Shown: positions 11,201-22,637, counted from the first letter of the stretch. The stretch is 64,000 nucleotides of DNA from Knoxdaviesia capensis (GCA_001510575.1 LNGK01000004.1:3780667-3844666); one strand, 5' to 3'. The notes: generated by a model not told the origin, from the sequence alone. Numbers and translations: made by a program.

Positions 11201-11356
11201 GTTTGGTAGGAAGGAAGTTGGTCGGTAGGAAGAAAGTTGGTCGGTAGGAAGAAAGTTGGTCGGTAGGAAGAAAGTTAGTCGGTAGGAAGAAAGTTAGTCG
11301 GTAGGAAGAAAGTTGGTTGGTACGAAGGAAGGAAGAAGAAGAAGAAGAAGAAGAAG
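11201..11356 (+). repeat. 19-bp tandem repeat followed by (GAA)n
   Basis: The unit GTCGGTAGGAAGAAAGTTG starts at 11221, 11240, 11259, 11278 and 11297. The last two copies read up to GTTA in place of GTTG at their borders. Decayed copies flank the array at 11201 and 11316. A purine (GAA) run continues to about 11356. The 19-bp period is not a multiple of three, which argues against a coding role. Confidence 0.9.
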
Positions 11357-13340
11357 TAGCTGTGGAGAAGAATTTTTGTTTTGATTAAAAAGAGTACTTT
11401 AGGGCTAGGGTTTAAAATTAGGGATAGGCGCCAAGATTGGTGGAAAGATACCCTTGATAACCAGTACAGTAGCTGGCTGATGCAACAGAAAACGTGTGGT
11501 TCCTCGCCTCCATTTAAACAGGGTCGCAATCTGCAAACACCACCGACAAGTTTCTCCATAAAATTAGCAATATCCACTAGTGACCGGACCTGAACACATC
11601 CGAGAGTCGAAGGGCAAAAATCGACATGCGCAAAGACTGGAGCCCTGGAGCCGCCGGTGGCCGGGAGGCCGGCAGCGGGGACATTTCATTGGCGGGCGAG
11701 CGAGAAAGGACAGCACAGGCCCTCGTTGATGTATTCTGCATGCGGGATAGATAATAAAGGCCCGGTGATAGGAGCGAGAGAGCGCGAGGGACGGAAAGAG
11801 AGGCTTGCATATGCGGCGCGACCGCCCAACCCTTTTCTTTTTGCTGCGCGGCGGACGGACCATGTCGATCACGTCGCAGCCGGATGTGCAAAGATCCGGG
11901 AAGTTGAGAGGGAGAAAAATCATACGCCACGTCGAAAGTAACTGGACGCTTAGTCGAGTTGGGACTGAATGGGGGCAATATAGTACAGTGGAAATTCAGA
12001 AGCATGTGTGGGGATTTGGGGGGGGGGTGGTTGTTTTCCGGTTGGACGGCTGCTTCTGGTCTCATCTTTCTGGTATACACACACATGTATCATGTTGTAC
12101 GAGAGTGTCATGGTGGTGTTGGGGCGGCAGGCATTGCTCGTAGCCGCTGTGCTCAGCACTGCAGAGCTCCCGTGGCTCTCTCGTCTCGGAGCTGGACAGG
12201 CGGCAGCAAGCCGTGTCGTTTTCTGAGAGAAGGACAAAGCACAGCAATACTCCGGTGTAGACACATGCGAACTCTCACCTACCGTGACTCCCTTATCCCA
12301 CGGCCCCAATCATCATCCTCCTCCTCCTCATCATCATCGCTACCCACTTAGGGTTACGGGAAGTTTCAATTCCGGGCCCCATCCGAGAATGTTCCCTCCC
12401 AGGGCCCGCCCATGCACAGTCCGTCCGGGAAGGGGGGGCGTGTGGGTGTTTCTTGTTTCCTGGTGTTTCCTGTGTTTTGAACGAGCCAGTGGCTCCGTTT
12501 GTGAGCGTAGACTCTCATCTCTCGATGCTGGTCCTTTGCCGCCCGACAGTGTCTGTTTGTCGGTCCCATGCTCAGATCCGCTCGCTTCTTCCACCGGCAC
12601 ACCTCTGTGTCTCTCATTCTCACCTTCTCGTTCCCCCGTGCCGATCCACACCCTCTTCGTCCGGGTCTTTTCTCTCTCCGGTGGTATTCCGTCTGTCGAT
12701 TCGGATCAGAACCATTCCAGCGAGCGACCAGGGTCCGCTCCCCCCAAACGGGCTTGCCTTGCATCCATGGTACATACTAGTGTAGTCGTACTCTCTATCA
12801 CTTGATGTTCGCCTTGAGAACGGATGTTTGGTGCGTTCGTTTCGGCTCACGGCCATCCCCATGTCTCCCTCCCTCTCCCCCCAGTGTTTGTTTATGAACA
12901 TCCGTCTCCGGTGGCTGGATGGGCCACTCTCTCCCCACCTTCAACGTAGCATTCCGCTCTGGATCCGTTGGTCAACAGCAGGGGATGCCACCTATAAGTC
13001 AACCTATACACATAGTATGAGCAGGTATGTACTGTAGGTAGGGCCGGTGCCGTCCTGATATTCGCTACTTATCTCTTAGTGCCTCTTCTAGAGCTTCACT
13101 CTTATATCTGCCACCTGCTCCCCTCCTACTCCTTATCATCACAAGACACTGTGTTCTCCACCACCCTTCCATGTTATATCGTCTATGAGCTTCTTGTCCT
13201 TCCTCGTTCCCTGTCTTTGTCTCCATTTTCTCGGACCATCTCGTCCTACGCTTGTATGTGGGCCTCTTCTTTCACGCCCCCTCTGTCCTATCTCTCCTCC
13301 TCGCCGGCCTCGCTTTGGGCCATTAGCATATATAGCCACC
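11357..13340. other. Gene-poor spacer and leader of the ADC-like gene
   Basis: I see no gene. The part from about 12280 to 13340 is pyrimidine-rich on the plus strand, as expected of a promoter and 5' leader of the downstream plus-strand gene. A short TCC/TCA triplet run lies near 12306-12340. Confidence 0.5.
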
Positions 13341-14662
13341 ATGATTCCCTCAATAGAGTCCCCCTCCAAAGAATGGACTCTCCCCGGCCCATCACCACAG
13401 CCCCAACCCCCCCGAATGACCATGACTGCCCGCCTGCTCCGCGTCGCCGTGGTCGCCGGCCTCGGGCTCCTGTGCGCCTGGATGGCCCGCCCGTACTACC
13501 TGCACCTGACCCCCAGCCTACCCTGGACCACCTCGCCTCTTGCGCCCGGTGCTGAGACTTCCGCAATGCGCGCCGCTGGTGTCATCCCCGAAGCCATGGC
13601 CTCTCTCGCCTCCGACGCTCAAAGCCGCCGGGACGCGGCAGCCACCGCCGGAACCGCCAATGACGGCGCCGTCAAGCGTGAAGCGTGCGCGTCGCTCGAC
13701 CACCCGAACCTGCTGTTCACAAACTACCCGAACAGCGCTACCGGCATGCTGAACGTCACGCTGGTGGTAGTCCCGATCCCGCTGGCGCTGGCGCGCGAGC
13801 TCGTGCCAGCGCAGTACGCCATCCTCGAGGCCGCCTACCGCGCCCTGCTGCCCGACTTCCCGGCCGGCATGTACCCGGTGCTCGTGCAGGCCGGGCATGA
13901 CCACGATATCCGGTTCATGGAGTACACCATTGCGGATTTCAGCGTGAGTCCCCCCCCCCATTTATCTCAAGTCCCCGCCAGTATAGCACGAAGAAGAAGG
14001 CAAAGTATCTCACAGCCATGTGTGCTATCTAGCGCGTGGGCTTTGAGTTCCCGTTTATCGACCTGCTCGGCGACGGCTTCTCGTCGTTCCGCTACGTGCC
14101 GGAGCAGATGATCGAAGCCACCAACACCGACGCCATCCAGGGCTCGCAGGCCTACGGCACCACCGTGCACCCCGCGCTCTTCAGCCCGCCGTGCGACGCC
14201 TACGTGTTCTCGACCGACCCGGCCCGCGCCGACCACCGGGTGCTGCACGCCGAGGCGGCCGTCGCGGGCAACTGCACCAGCCCCCCGGCCTTCGTGAGCC
14301 TGGACTTCCAGGCGATCGACCCCCCGACGCCCGGCCGGCCCGCCGCCGGCTTCGCCCCGCTGGCGGTGTACAGAAACATCACCAACCAGCCCATCTTCGC
14401 GACCGCCGACCCCATCGCCTGCGACTCCATGGTGCGCGTGTTCCCCGGCGTCGGCGTGAATCGCCCCGGCGTTGCCGCCATGGACGCCGTCGTGCATGTG
14501 CGCGGCCGCGTCAGGTCGAATATCGGCCCGTTTGCGGCGCCTGTGGACTTTGACGGCGTGTTTGGTGTGCAGATCTCGACGCCCTTCATCGAGGACAACT
14601 TTGTGTCGTGTGCGGCCTACCAGGGCTACACCGATCAGAGTGACCTTGTGGTCTTCCCCTAG
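13341..14662 (+). CDS. Conserved fungal protein with N-terminal hydrophobic segment, possibly ADC-fold
   Basis: Exon 1 is 13341-13943, the intron 13944-14032 (89 nt, GTGAGT to CTAG), and exon 2 14033-14662. The product is 410 residues. The ATG at 13341 sits in GCCACCATG. A second in-frame start at codon 26 would put the hydrophobic stretch RLLRVAVVAGLGLLCAWMA (residues 31-49) at the very N-terminus as a signal peptide or anchor. After an alanine-rich linker comes a globular part with LNVTLVVVPIPLALARELVP, GMYPVLVQAGHDHDIR, GFEFPFIDLLGDGFSSFRY and a C-terminal beta-rich half with several cysteines. The pattern of a small-molecule-binding beta barrel reminds me of the acetoacetate decarboxylase superfamily, but I cannot confirm it. 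NCT and NIT sequons fit a secretory-pathway product. It converges on the CAF-1 gene. Confidence 0.75.
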
Positions 14663-15268
14663 ACACATGAAGACTGTCTTCGGCCATTTTTTTTTTTATT
14701 TAATTGTTTAATCTTTTTCGATTCTTCGTCCCAGCACGCACGTACTGGGGCTCCTGTTTATCTTCTCTTCGCATGTTTGTATGAACTATCACATAGCCTT
14801 GGTGTTTTGGGATTGGGCGGTTAGATATCAACTTACATCTCTAGTCTTGGGATATACACTAGGGTTAGGGTTTCCCTGGACTTGGAGATCCGCCCGATGA
14901 AGACACATTTTGACACGAACTTCGACACGCATTGCTTTCTGTGAATTTATTGCATTTCTCATGATATTAAAAGTGACTGTACCATACCTTGACTCCCTGT
15001 AAAAACAAAATAGTGAGACTGGCGATTTGAAAGTGGTGGTATATGTGCCTGTAGGCACACACAGTTATCTAGAATTCCGTGACCTCGAAGCAAGAAGAAA
15101 AGAGAAAAGAAAAATGCATGAAACTCCTTCCATTTCCCAGTATCCCGGTTGACCGAGTTTCTCATAAAAAAAAGAAGACGAAAAAAGCTCCGAAAAATGT
15201 ACACACGGGCCAATTAGTCCCCGAATCCGAGAACTCGACTGGCTTTCCTCCGAGATGAGACGTGGAGT
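14663..15268. other. Convergent spacer
   Basis: 3' flanks of the ADC-like gene (+) and the CAF-1 gene (-). A T/A-rich tract at 14688-14715 just past the plus-strand stop is a likely 3'-end region. A TTAGGG pair lies near 14862-14872. No gene seen. Confidence 0.5.
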
Positions 15269-17423
15269 TTAACACCCATCGCGAATCTCCCACGCCTTGA
15301 CACGGCCCGCGCCACGCCGCTCCGCAAGCACCTCCAGCATGACCTTGGCCTCGGCCTTGGTGAGTCCGTCGACGCGGTGATTCAGCACATCGACCAGGCC
15401 GAGCTTGCTCAGCGAGGCGTTCTCAAGGATCACCCGCTTGGCATCGGGGATCAACTCGGGCTTCTTGATATCCGCAATGGAGAGGCCGGAGCCGGAAGCC
15501 GCAGCAGCGGTCGTCGTCGGGGCGGTGGTGGCCGCGGCTGTGGCGGTGGAGGCGGCCGTGGTGGCGTCGGCGCCGGAGGTCTTGGATCCTGAGACGAGCG
15601 CCTCAAAGGCGTTGCTGGGGGCGGGCGGCGGGGCCATCTGGCCGTCTTTCGCCTTGTTGGCTGCAGAGGCTTCCGGCTCCCAGTATTTCGTCGAGAAGGG
15701 GTCGATCTGGGCCTGGGGATGCAGCGATTCTGTATGGACACCACAGATGTTGGTTAGTGTTGATGCGCCTGAAAAAAGGCAGGAAAAATGGACAACGTAC
15801 CAAGGATAATCTCCATCCGATGCTGCGCAAGCAAATCAACCGTAACCTTCCGGTCCTCATTCTCAAAGCACACGCCCGAGCTCTCCGGCTCCATAGCCGA
15901 GCCCGCAAAGAGCACGCGCCGCGTCGCGCCGCCACCGCCACCAGCACCGCCGACATCATCCGAGTCGTCGAGAAAGCCGTCGAGGTCGTCGTTGGTATCG
16001 CTATTCGCATCGTCGTCCTCGTCGTCATCTAGATCGTCCACATTGTCGCCCGGCTCGTCATCCAGCCACTCGGCCTCCGAGTCGTAGTCGTACTCGAGGT
16101 GCGCGAGCACCCGGCCGACCGGCCGCCGCGCGAGCCGCCGCATCTGCTGCGGCGTGCGCGGCACCGTGGCCGTCAGCGTGCCAAAATACGGCGGCCGCAC
16201 GTCGGTCGAGAACTTGATCAGCTTCATCGGCACGCTGCGCAGCGCCGCAAGCGCCTTCTGGCGCGCCGGGTCGTTGTACGACTGCGAGCTGGAGCTCTGC
16301 AGCTCCTCGACCAGCGTGCGCACGAGGGGCGGTGGGCGGCCGCGGGGTGGCAGACGGGTGGGGAGTTGGAAGGCCTGCACGGGGTCGAACGGCGTCAGGC
16401 CCAGGTTGTCGGAGCTGCGGACGCCGGACATGTACTCGTCGAAGATCTTCTCCTTGGCTGCCCGGGTTTCCTCGTCACATCGGTGGGCCGGAGGAGCCAG
16501 CGTGACGTCTGACTTGACAAAGAAGGGGCGGAACATCCGCTGGTACTCGGTCTGAGGCGCTGAATCGGCTCCAGCAGCATTGGCTCCGGCTTTCTGGGGC
16601 GAGTCTCCGGCCGCAGCACCGGCAGACACAGCAGCCCCGGTCTTTGTAGTAGCAGAGGCAGCAGGGGCCTTGAAGAAGGAGTTGAGGCGGAGCTGGCTCC
16701 GCTCCTTCTTGCTCTTCTCCTCCTGCACGCGACGGTCATCCTCCTCCTTCTTACGGCGCTTCTCATCACGCTCCTGCTGCTTGGCGGCACGGTCCGCGTC
16801 GGCCTTTTCACGCTCAGCCTGCTTCGCAGCGCGAGCCGCGGCCTTTTCGGCATCCTGCTTGTTCTTCTCCGCCAGCTTCTGCAGCCGCGCGTCCTCCTTC
16901 TCCTTCTTCTTCTGGGCGTCGAGGTCGGCCTTGGCGGCCTTGTCGGCATCGATGGGCCGCTTGCGCTTCACGCCGGCCGCAGCAGCGGTGGTGGTGGACT
17001 CGCCGTCGGCAGGCTTCATGGTGGATTTGGTCGGGCTGGGTAGGGGTTGCGAGATATTGGGCGAGAGTCCGAGGGGGGTTCGTGTGGGCGAGGGACTCAT
17101 GCCCGCCGGAGTGCTGTTGTTGCCGTCGGTAAGAGATGCTGGGCTGTCCTGGAGAGCAGGCGACCGGCCACGGGGGATAGGGCGGATGGAGGGAAGAATA
17201 CCTGAGAAGAATGATTCAAGTTTTCAAGTTAGACAGGGGGGAAGTTTTTCTCGCAGGACATGAATTATGAATAAGAAAGATATAGGGCGGACACAAAGAG
17301 ACAATGCATACACGAGGGGGTAATGGAGCCTAGGTCAGGCTTCTTAGTCGGCTCTTGGTCAGCACAATCGACTACATCGACAACAAACTCGTCGTGAGAC
17401 CGCTTTCTCACGAATCGATCCAT
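15269..17423 (-). CDS. Chromatin assembly factor 1 large subunit (Rlf2/Cac1/p150 family)
   Basis: CAF-1 deposits H3-H4 on newly replicated DNA and binds PCNA. Exon 1 is 17423-17312, intron 1 17311-17202 (110 nt), exon 2 17201-15801, intron 2 15800-15730 (71 nt) and exon 3 15729-15269. The product is 657 residues. The short first exon starts M-D-R-F and contains RKRSHDEF. Its last base and exon 2 join in frame. Order: serine/proline-rich N-terminus; charged KER-type coiled coil (about 125-207); PIP-box QLRLNSFF (207-214); a domain with PPYFGT (about 374-379) and LEYDYDSEAEW (406-416); a very acidic stretch (about 418-453) that in the family contacts histones; a serine/threonine/alanine linker; and a C-terminal winged-helix-like region (about 585-655). 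MluI boxes lie upstream. Confidence 0.92.
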
Positions 17424-19155
17424 ATCGAGAAGAGGCATTGGCTTGACTCAAGGAGCAGCAAAGCCTCCGCCAGCGGGACTGTAAATGACCAGCTGAGATT
17501 GATGCTGGGGCAGCTGATAGCAAGGACGAAGACTGCAGCCGGTGACTTGGAATGAAGCTGAACTTGGAGAATGAAGATGTGTGCAATTTGATAACTGAGG
17601 TCGTCGACGAAGGAGAAGGTGATTCCGTCGGAAAGGGAGAGAGTGGCACAGTTGGGAACTGGAGGTGAAGAACGGGTGAATGAAGTAAAGAGGAAGAAGA
17701 GTAGTAGAGCGAAGTCGAACAGACGTTGCGTTGCGTCACTGAGCACGAGATATCGAGATTGGCGGGATCAAGAGATCAATGGTACGATTAAGATGAAAGA
17801 GAGAAAAAAGCCGGTGAGGTCCCAATGAATCCGGCGTCCCCCCAGAAAATCCCCAAGACGAAGAAAAAGGGCGTCGTCAACGCGTTTCGCTGCGCATGAT
17901 TCCGCAGTAGCCAGACTTTCGGCCCGCTTCGTCGAGGAAACGCGAAATCTTCGCGTAGAGAAAACGCGTGGCAAGCAATTAAAGAGAAGTAGTTCCCCCG
18001 GAATTCACCCGTGTAAACTGCTCTTTGTTAGGGTTCCCCGGAAAAAGCGCACCGAAAAAGCTTGAAAGTCTGTTGACGCGAAAAAGGCAGCCAGCCTCCC
18101 CGCATCTATTAAAACAACTGCTGTGGACTGGACCAACCATAATTCACGGGTCCAGTGGCCATATACGGCATAGGATGCGCCGAAGCAGGGCTGGAATTGC
18201 ATGCCTTGGAGGGGTGGGAACCCATTAAAGGTTGCAAATATAGCTGCAATTACAATCCTGGCAGCCCTGAATGAACCGCTATAGCGCTGAACTTGTAAAT
18301 GGGGACTGACTATCGAGCCGTTGCTGTCGCTTGCAATTTTTGGTGTCCTGAATCATGCCCTGAATTCGGAATGGTCAGTCGGACGTAAGTATACGAGGAA
18401 AACAGAATGTCGCATATCGCGCTTTACACATGAAAAGCATGCACGGCTCATAAGTTTTCATAGAAAAGAAAAGAATTCAGACATTAATTAGGATCGGCCG
18501 GCGAATCTAGACGGATATAGACGTCCTATTTCTCTGCTCCCCTTCTCTAGACTTTTGAAGAGATAAAAAAAAAAACTTCATTCGTTGCTCCATGCGGGTA
18601 TCATCTTTGCATGACCAAGGAAACCAGAAAACAGAATGAATACTATAAAATAATAGTAACATAAGATAGAAGACAGTAGAAACAGGGAACGAATGCAAGG
18701 TATCTGGAAGCAGCAACACAAGCAGTGGAAAACGAGAGACATAAAACAGAAAGCGCTGGTAAAAGGAAGAAAGAAAAAAGACAGCGTAGGCGAGGTATAT
18801 TGTTGAAGATGTGAAAGAAAGGAGACGTTGCGAACGATAAGACTCCGATATGGAAAAAAGCGAAACAGTGCGGGCAGGTGACACTAGAAGGTGACTGGGG
18901 ACTGAATGTCCTCCACAACAAGTGTCTCCGATATGAGCATCGTGAAAACCAAAGACAAAAAAGTGATCGCTGGTGAGGAAACGAATGACCAAAACTCCGC
19001 ATCGATTTGATGAGACGAAACAGGAAAGAGCGAGCGGAAGGATAAATGTTGGAGACATTCGTCGGTGTATAAGATGCCGAAAATAAGGATATAAGACTAG
19101 ATTATAGAGTTATGGAGTGGATACAACGTGTCCAGGTCAAAGGCGCCGAGTCCGG
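17424..19155. other. Spacer: CAF-1 promoter and 3' flank of the Q-rich gene
   Basis: No coding frame is seen. Positions 17424-18100 hold the likely CAF-1 promoter with the MluI-type boxes listed separately. From about 18500 to 19100 the sequence is A-rich on the plus strand, fitting a long 3' untranslated region of the minus-strand gene ending at 19156. Confidence 0.5.
17880..18082. promoter_or_regulatory. Cluster of MluI cell-cycle boxes (MCB) upstream of CAF-1
   Basis: Two perfect ACGCGT sites (17880-17885 and 17964-17969) and three ACGCGA/TCGCGT sites (17940-17945, 17951-17956, 18076-18081) lie 457-660 bp upstream of the CAF-1 start codon. ACGCGT is the binding site of MBF (Mbp1/Res-Swi6), which drives G1/S genes in yeasts. 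S-phase control of CAF-1 is the natural inference. Confidence 0.6.
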
Positions 19156-20784
19156 TTAATCGGGGTTGGCGATGTAAAGGCGGCCAGAGGTAAGAGTCAT
19201 GGTGCGCTCGTCGACACTTCCACGGCGCTTCAGGTCCTCCACGCTATGCACGCTGCGCTCGCGCTTGACGGCGGCGTGCTGCATCGACCGACTGGCAGTG
19301 GCTGTGCCGGGGGTTGAAGATTGCGGTCCCGGAGCACCGGCAGAACCCCCGAGAGTGAGAGCACCGAGCTCGCCGACAATGTCACCCTTCTCCGCACTGC
19401 TGGTGCTGTGGGTACTCCCGGCTTTGTTGCTACCGGCGTCGTCGGCAGTCGCGACAGCGGCTGAGGCGGACGGGGGAAGGACGGCAGGTGCGGAGGCGGT
19501 TGCACTGGGGGGAGTAGCAGCCCCAGTGGCATCGACAAGACTGCCACTCCGTTCGGGGGTGTCGCCGGGACTTCTGCGCTTCTGGTTGCTGCCTCCGCTG
19601 AGGGCACCGCCCGAGGGACGATAGGAAACGGCGCGGCGGACGCTCGCGGTGCTGCTGCGTCCGCTGCTACCTGTGCGATGGTGGTGCAGGCGGCGCATGC
19701 CAGCCGAGTTGTCGTCGTCTCCACTAGATTCGCCCTCAACCTCGGTGGCACTCAAACGGACGGGCAGGCCTCCCACGCCAACGTGGTTCTCGCCAGGGAA
19801 GAAGCCGATTACAGATTGCTTGCCGTGATGCCGAATCTTGGCGGCGACCTTGCCCGTAGTGCTGATTCCAGTGGTGGTACGACCGCCGGGAACACCAGCA
19901 AAGTTGCCTCCGTACATGGACAACGAGCGGCCTCCAGCCATTTCCATAGCCGCCCGCATCTTTGCGGCCTTGCGCTGGGCAGCGGCGCGGGGGTCTTCGG
20001 CCTGGGTGCGGTCGCTCCACACAGTTCCCTTCTGGCGGCGGAGAGCAGCCACGTAGCTGAGAGAGGACGGCGAAGAGGGACTAGCAGCGCCGGGGCCACC
20101 AGATCGGCGAGACGACGTGGAGCGGCGGAGTTCGCCGGTGGGAGACGAGCTGTAGATGGCGGCCGAAGGCGGTATCGAGGCCGAAGTGCTGAAGGTGTTC
20201 ACCGACGGCGAGCGACGCGACATCGAGACGGTGCTCTGGAGATGCAGATTTTGAGGGTGCGGGTGGGTGGCGGCATAGTTGGACTGCTGTTGATATTGAT
20301 ACTGTTGCGACGGCGGCTGGTGTTGCTGTTGTTGGGGAGCGTATTGCTGCGGGTATTCAGACTGGTAGTAGCGCGGATATTGTTGCGGTTGTTGGTAGCC
20401 AACCTGCGACTGAAGATCTTGGTTTTGCATGACGGGCGAAACGATGTGGGTGGACAATCTAGAGTAGTTCACGGCGGGATTTCGCTGCTGCTGCTGCTGC
20501 TGCTGAAGGAGAGGTGGCAGCTGAGAGAATCGCTGTTGTTGCTGCTGCGAAGGTTGCGGAAAGGAGGAGATTTGCGGCGGCGGAGATTGTTCTCTGTGAG
20601 TTGGCAATAGTTGGGCGGCAGGACCAACAATACCCAGTCCAGGAGCGGCAAGATTAGTTCGCACAGCCAATAAAGGAGGCGGATGCTCGAGGGGGAAAGT
20701 ATTGGAAGAAACGGTCCTGGATCTCGAATGGGTGTAAATATCGGGAATTCCAATTTGCCGATTCTGGTAATCGGGAGAGATCAT
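19156..20784 (-). CDS. Conserved fungal glutamine-rich protein of unknown function
   Basis: Single exon of 542 residues. I use the ATG at 20784; the frame is open further upstream, but that part is a phenylalanine/serine/leucine low-complexity translation of a T/C-rich leader. Order: N-terminus with PDYQNRQIGIPDIYTH; Q/P-rich region (about 66-170) with three polyglutamine runs; serine-rich linker; a more ordered, basic core (about 242-350) with SYVAALRRQKGTVWSDR, AEDPRAAAQRKAAKMRAAME, TGKVAAKIRHHGKQSVIGFF and LPVRLSATE; then a long serine/alanine-rich tail with RRxS motifs ending in RLYIANPD. No signal peptide or membrane helix. The core looks conserved and could bind RNA, protein or membrane, but I cannot assign a function. 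The RRxS motifs suggest phosphorylation by basophilic kinases. Confidence 0.8.
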   Translation of the reverse strand: MISPDYQNRQIGIPDIYTHSRSRTVSSNTFPLEHPPPLLAVRTNLAAPGLGIVGPAAQLLPTHREQSPPPQISSFPQPSQQQQQRFSQLPPLLQQQQQQQRNPAVNYSRLSTHIVSPVMQNQDLQSQVGYQQPQQYPRYYQSEYPQQYAPQQQQHQPPSQQYQYQQQSNYAATHPHPQNLHLQSTVSMSRRSPSVNTFSTSASIPPSAAIYSSSPTGELRRSTSSRRSGGPGAASPSSPSSLSYVAALRRQKGTVWSDRTQAEDPRAAAQRKAAKMRAAMEMAGGRSLSMYGGNFAGVPGGRTTTGISTTGKVAAKIRHHGKQSVIGFFPGENHVGVGGLPVRLSATEVEGESSGDDDNSAGMRRLHHHRTGSSGRSSTASVRRAVSYRPSGGALSGGSNQKRRSPGDTPERSGSLVDATGAATPPSATASAPAVLPPSASAAVATADDAGSNKAGSTHSTSSAEKGDIVGELGALTLGGSAGAPGPQSSTPGTATASRSMQHAAVKRERSVHSVEDLKRRGSVDERTMTLTSGRLYIANPD

Positions 20785-22601
20785 TGTGAAGGAGAGAGAG
20801 AAAAAGGACAGGAAAGGAAGAAGAAAAGAAAAGAGAGAGGAAGAAGAAGAAAAAGAAAACACGCGGAAGGGAGAAAAGGCGGGAATAGGAATAAGGAATA
20901 AAACCAAATCAAATAAGAAAAAGTGACCAGAAAGAGAGAGAGACACAAAAAGAGAAAGGACGAGGGAAAAGAATCGGAGTGGGGTGAGGCGGCTATTAAG
21001 GTTTGGTGCAAAGTGGGAAGCCACGAAACGAGAAGAAAAGAGCAGGCAGTAGTAGCCAGCAACAGCCCCCAGATAAGAAGAGGACAGGCAGGAACGACCA
21101 AGAGACCAGAAACAGGAAATAACAATGAGCAAACAGGAGGAAGGAAGCGAAAGCGGTGTAGGGTGTGCGAGCAGGAAGGAGGGGAGGAAGAGGAAAAAAA
21201 CAGGGCAAGAGAGAGAAAAGAAAACAGAAGGAAGGCAAAGCCGGAATGAGAAGCCTAGCGCTCCCTGTAGGTAGGCCCGACGGATTAGTGGGCTCCTGGT
21301 TCGCGAGGAAAGTGGTGTGGGCGGGAAGGAGCTATGGGCGGTGAAAATTGTGGTCTTTTTTTGTGGTGCTGGGCAGGTGTGGTGGATTGATTGTTGTGTC
21401 CGAGAGTGGAAAGAGTGGCGACAAAAAAAAGAGTTTGTTTACGGCGGTTGTTGGCGTCGGGCTGGTTCCTTCCCTGGCTTTGGTCGCAGGAGATTATGTA
21501 TAATGACCGAAGCTAATCGGCTTGAGGCGGTTCTATGATGCTTCTTCGTTGCTGTTTAATGCAGTGGTGTGTCGCATGTATAGATCCGTTCGGAGGCAAT
21601 TCAGGGAGAGAGGACGTTCTCGGTTTCGGGGCCAAGGGACGGCGGCGGGCTTCCTAGGGTCTTCCAATGCCAAAAAAGAAGAGCAAAAAAGCACACACGG
21701 TCGTTGGTGGGTGTTCCTGGAGCGGCGTGTGTGTAGTGGAATGGAGTGGTGAATTTTTGGTTGGTTCTTTTCCTTCTCGGTTTCTCCGCGCCCGCCTTCC
21801 TCGTGTCCGGACCGGCTCAATGGTTCTGCATGCAGTTGTGTTGGAGAGCAATCGAGGGTACAAGGCACGCTAGATCTGCGTGTCTCAGCCGCAGGTGAAA
21901 AGGGCTGGAGAGGCGGATTGGGTGTGAGAAGATGGTATGAAAATCAGCCGAATATAGAAGTTGAGAGCCAGAAAAAACCACCGCATGAAAGAGGAGGACG
22001 AAAGGGGAGAGATTAAAAAGACGAGAATAAAATACAAAATAAGAAGAGACAGGTGAGTACTGTAAGTCTATGGTGCAGGTGATGTGGGCAACTACGGGGA
22101 GATAAGTGTGCGCAAGCTGGAAAATTGGGCGGAGATCGAGAGAACAACGTCACGGCGAACAGACGTGGGGAAGCAAAAGCGCGAAATGTCTCGGCGTTTT
22201 CTTCTCGTTCTTGGAAGCATGCACCCACAATGAGAGAGACTGAGAGTGAGAACCGAGAAGTGAAGAAGAGGAAGCGTCAGAAGCGCAGGGATGACAGAGG
22301 GAACTGTTAGATGAATCAGTGTGGACGGTTACGAGCAAATGCTACAGTACTGTGACATATTTGCGGGTGGCCAGCCGGCCCAGTGTGATTGATACCCAGC
22401 AGGGAAAAAGCTGGCTGATACACATCGAACTTGGGTGAGAGGTCCCACGGGAGAGGGAAGTTAGAGCATCCATGCACAGCGGAAAGCGGGGAGGCAGTGA
22501 TCTCGTTTTCCGCCTCTGTTTTGGGCGGTGATGACGGAGGCTGAACGGAGGAAACCGAAGAATGCCCAAAGCATGGGTGTGAATTGAAACAGAAAATGGA
22601 G

Positions 22602-22637
22602 ATGGATATGGATATGGATATGGGCATGGGCATGGGT
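22602..22637 (+). repeat. Hexanucleotide repeat ATGGAT/ATGGGC, six units
   Basis: Three ATGGAT units are followed by two ATGGGC and one ATGGGT. The array is non-coding as far as can be seen. Confidence 0.85.

Noticed and set aside
10423..11247. 274-residue plus-strand frame through the pyrimidine satellite
   Set aside because: The translation is serine/leucine/cysteine low complexity from TC and TG repeats.
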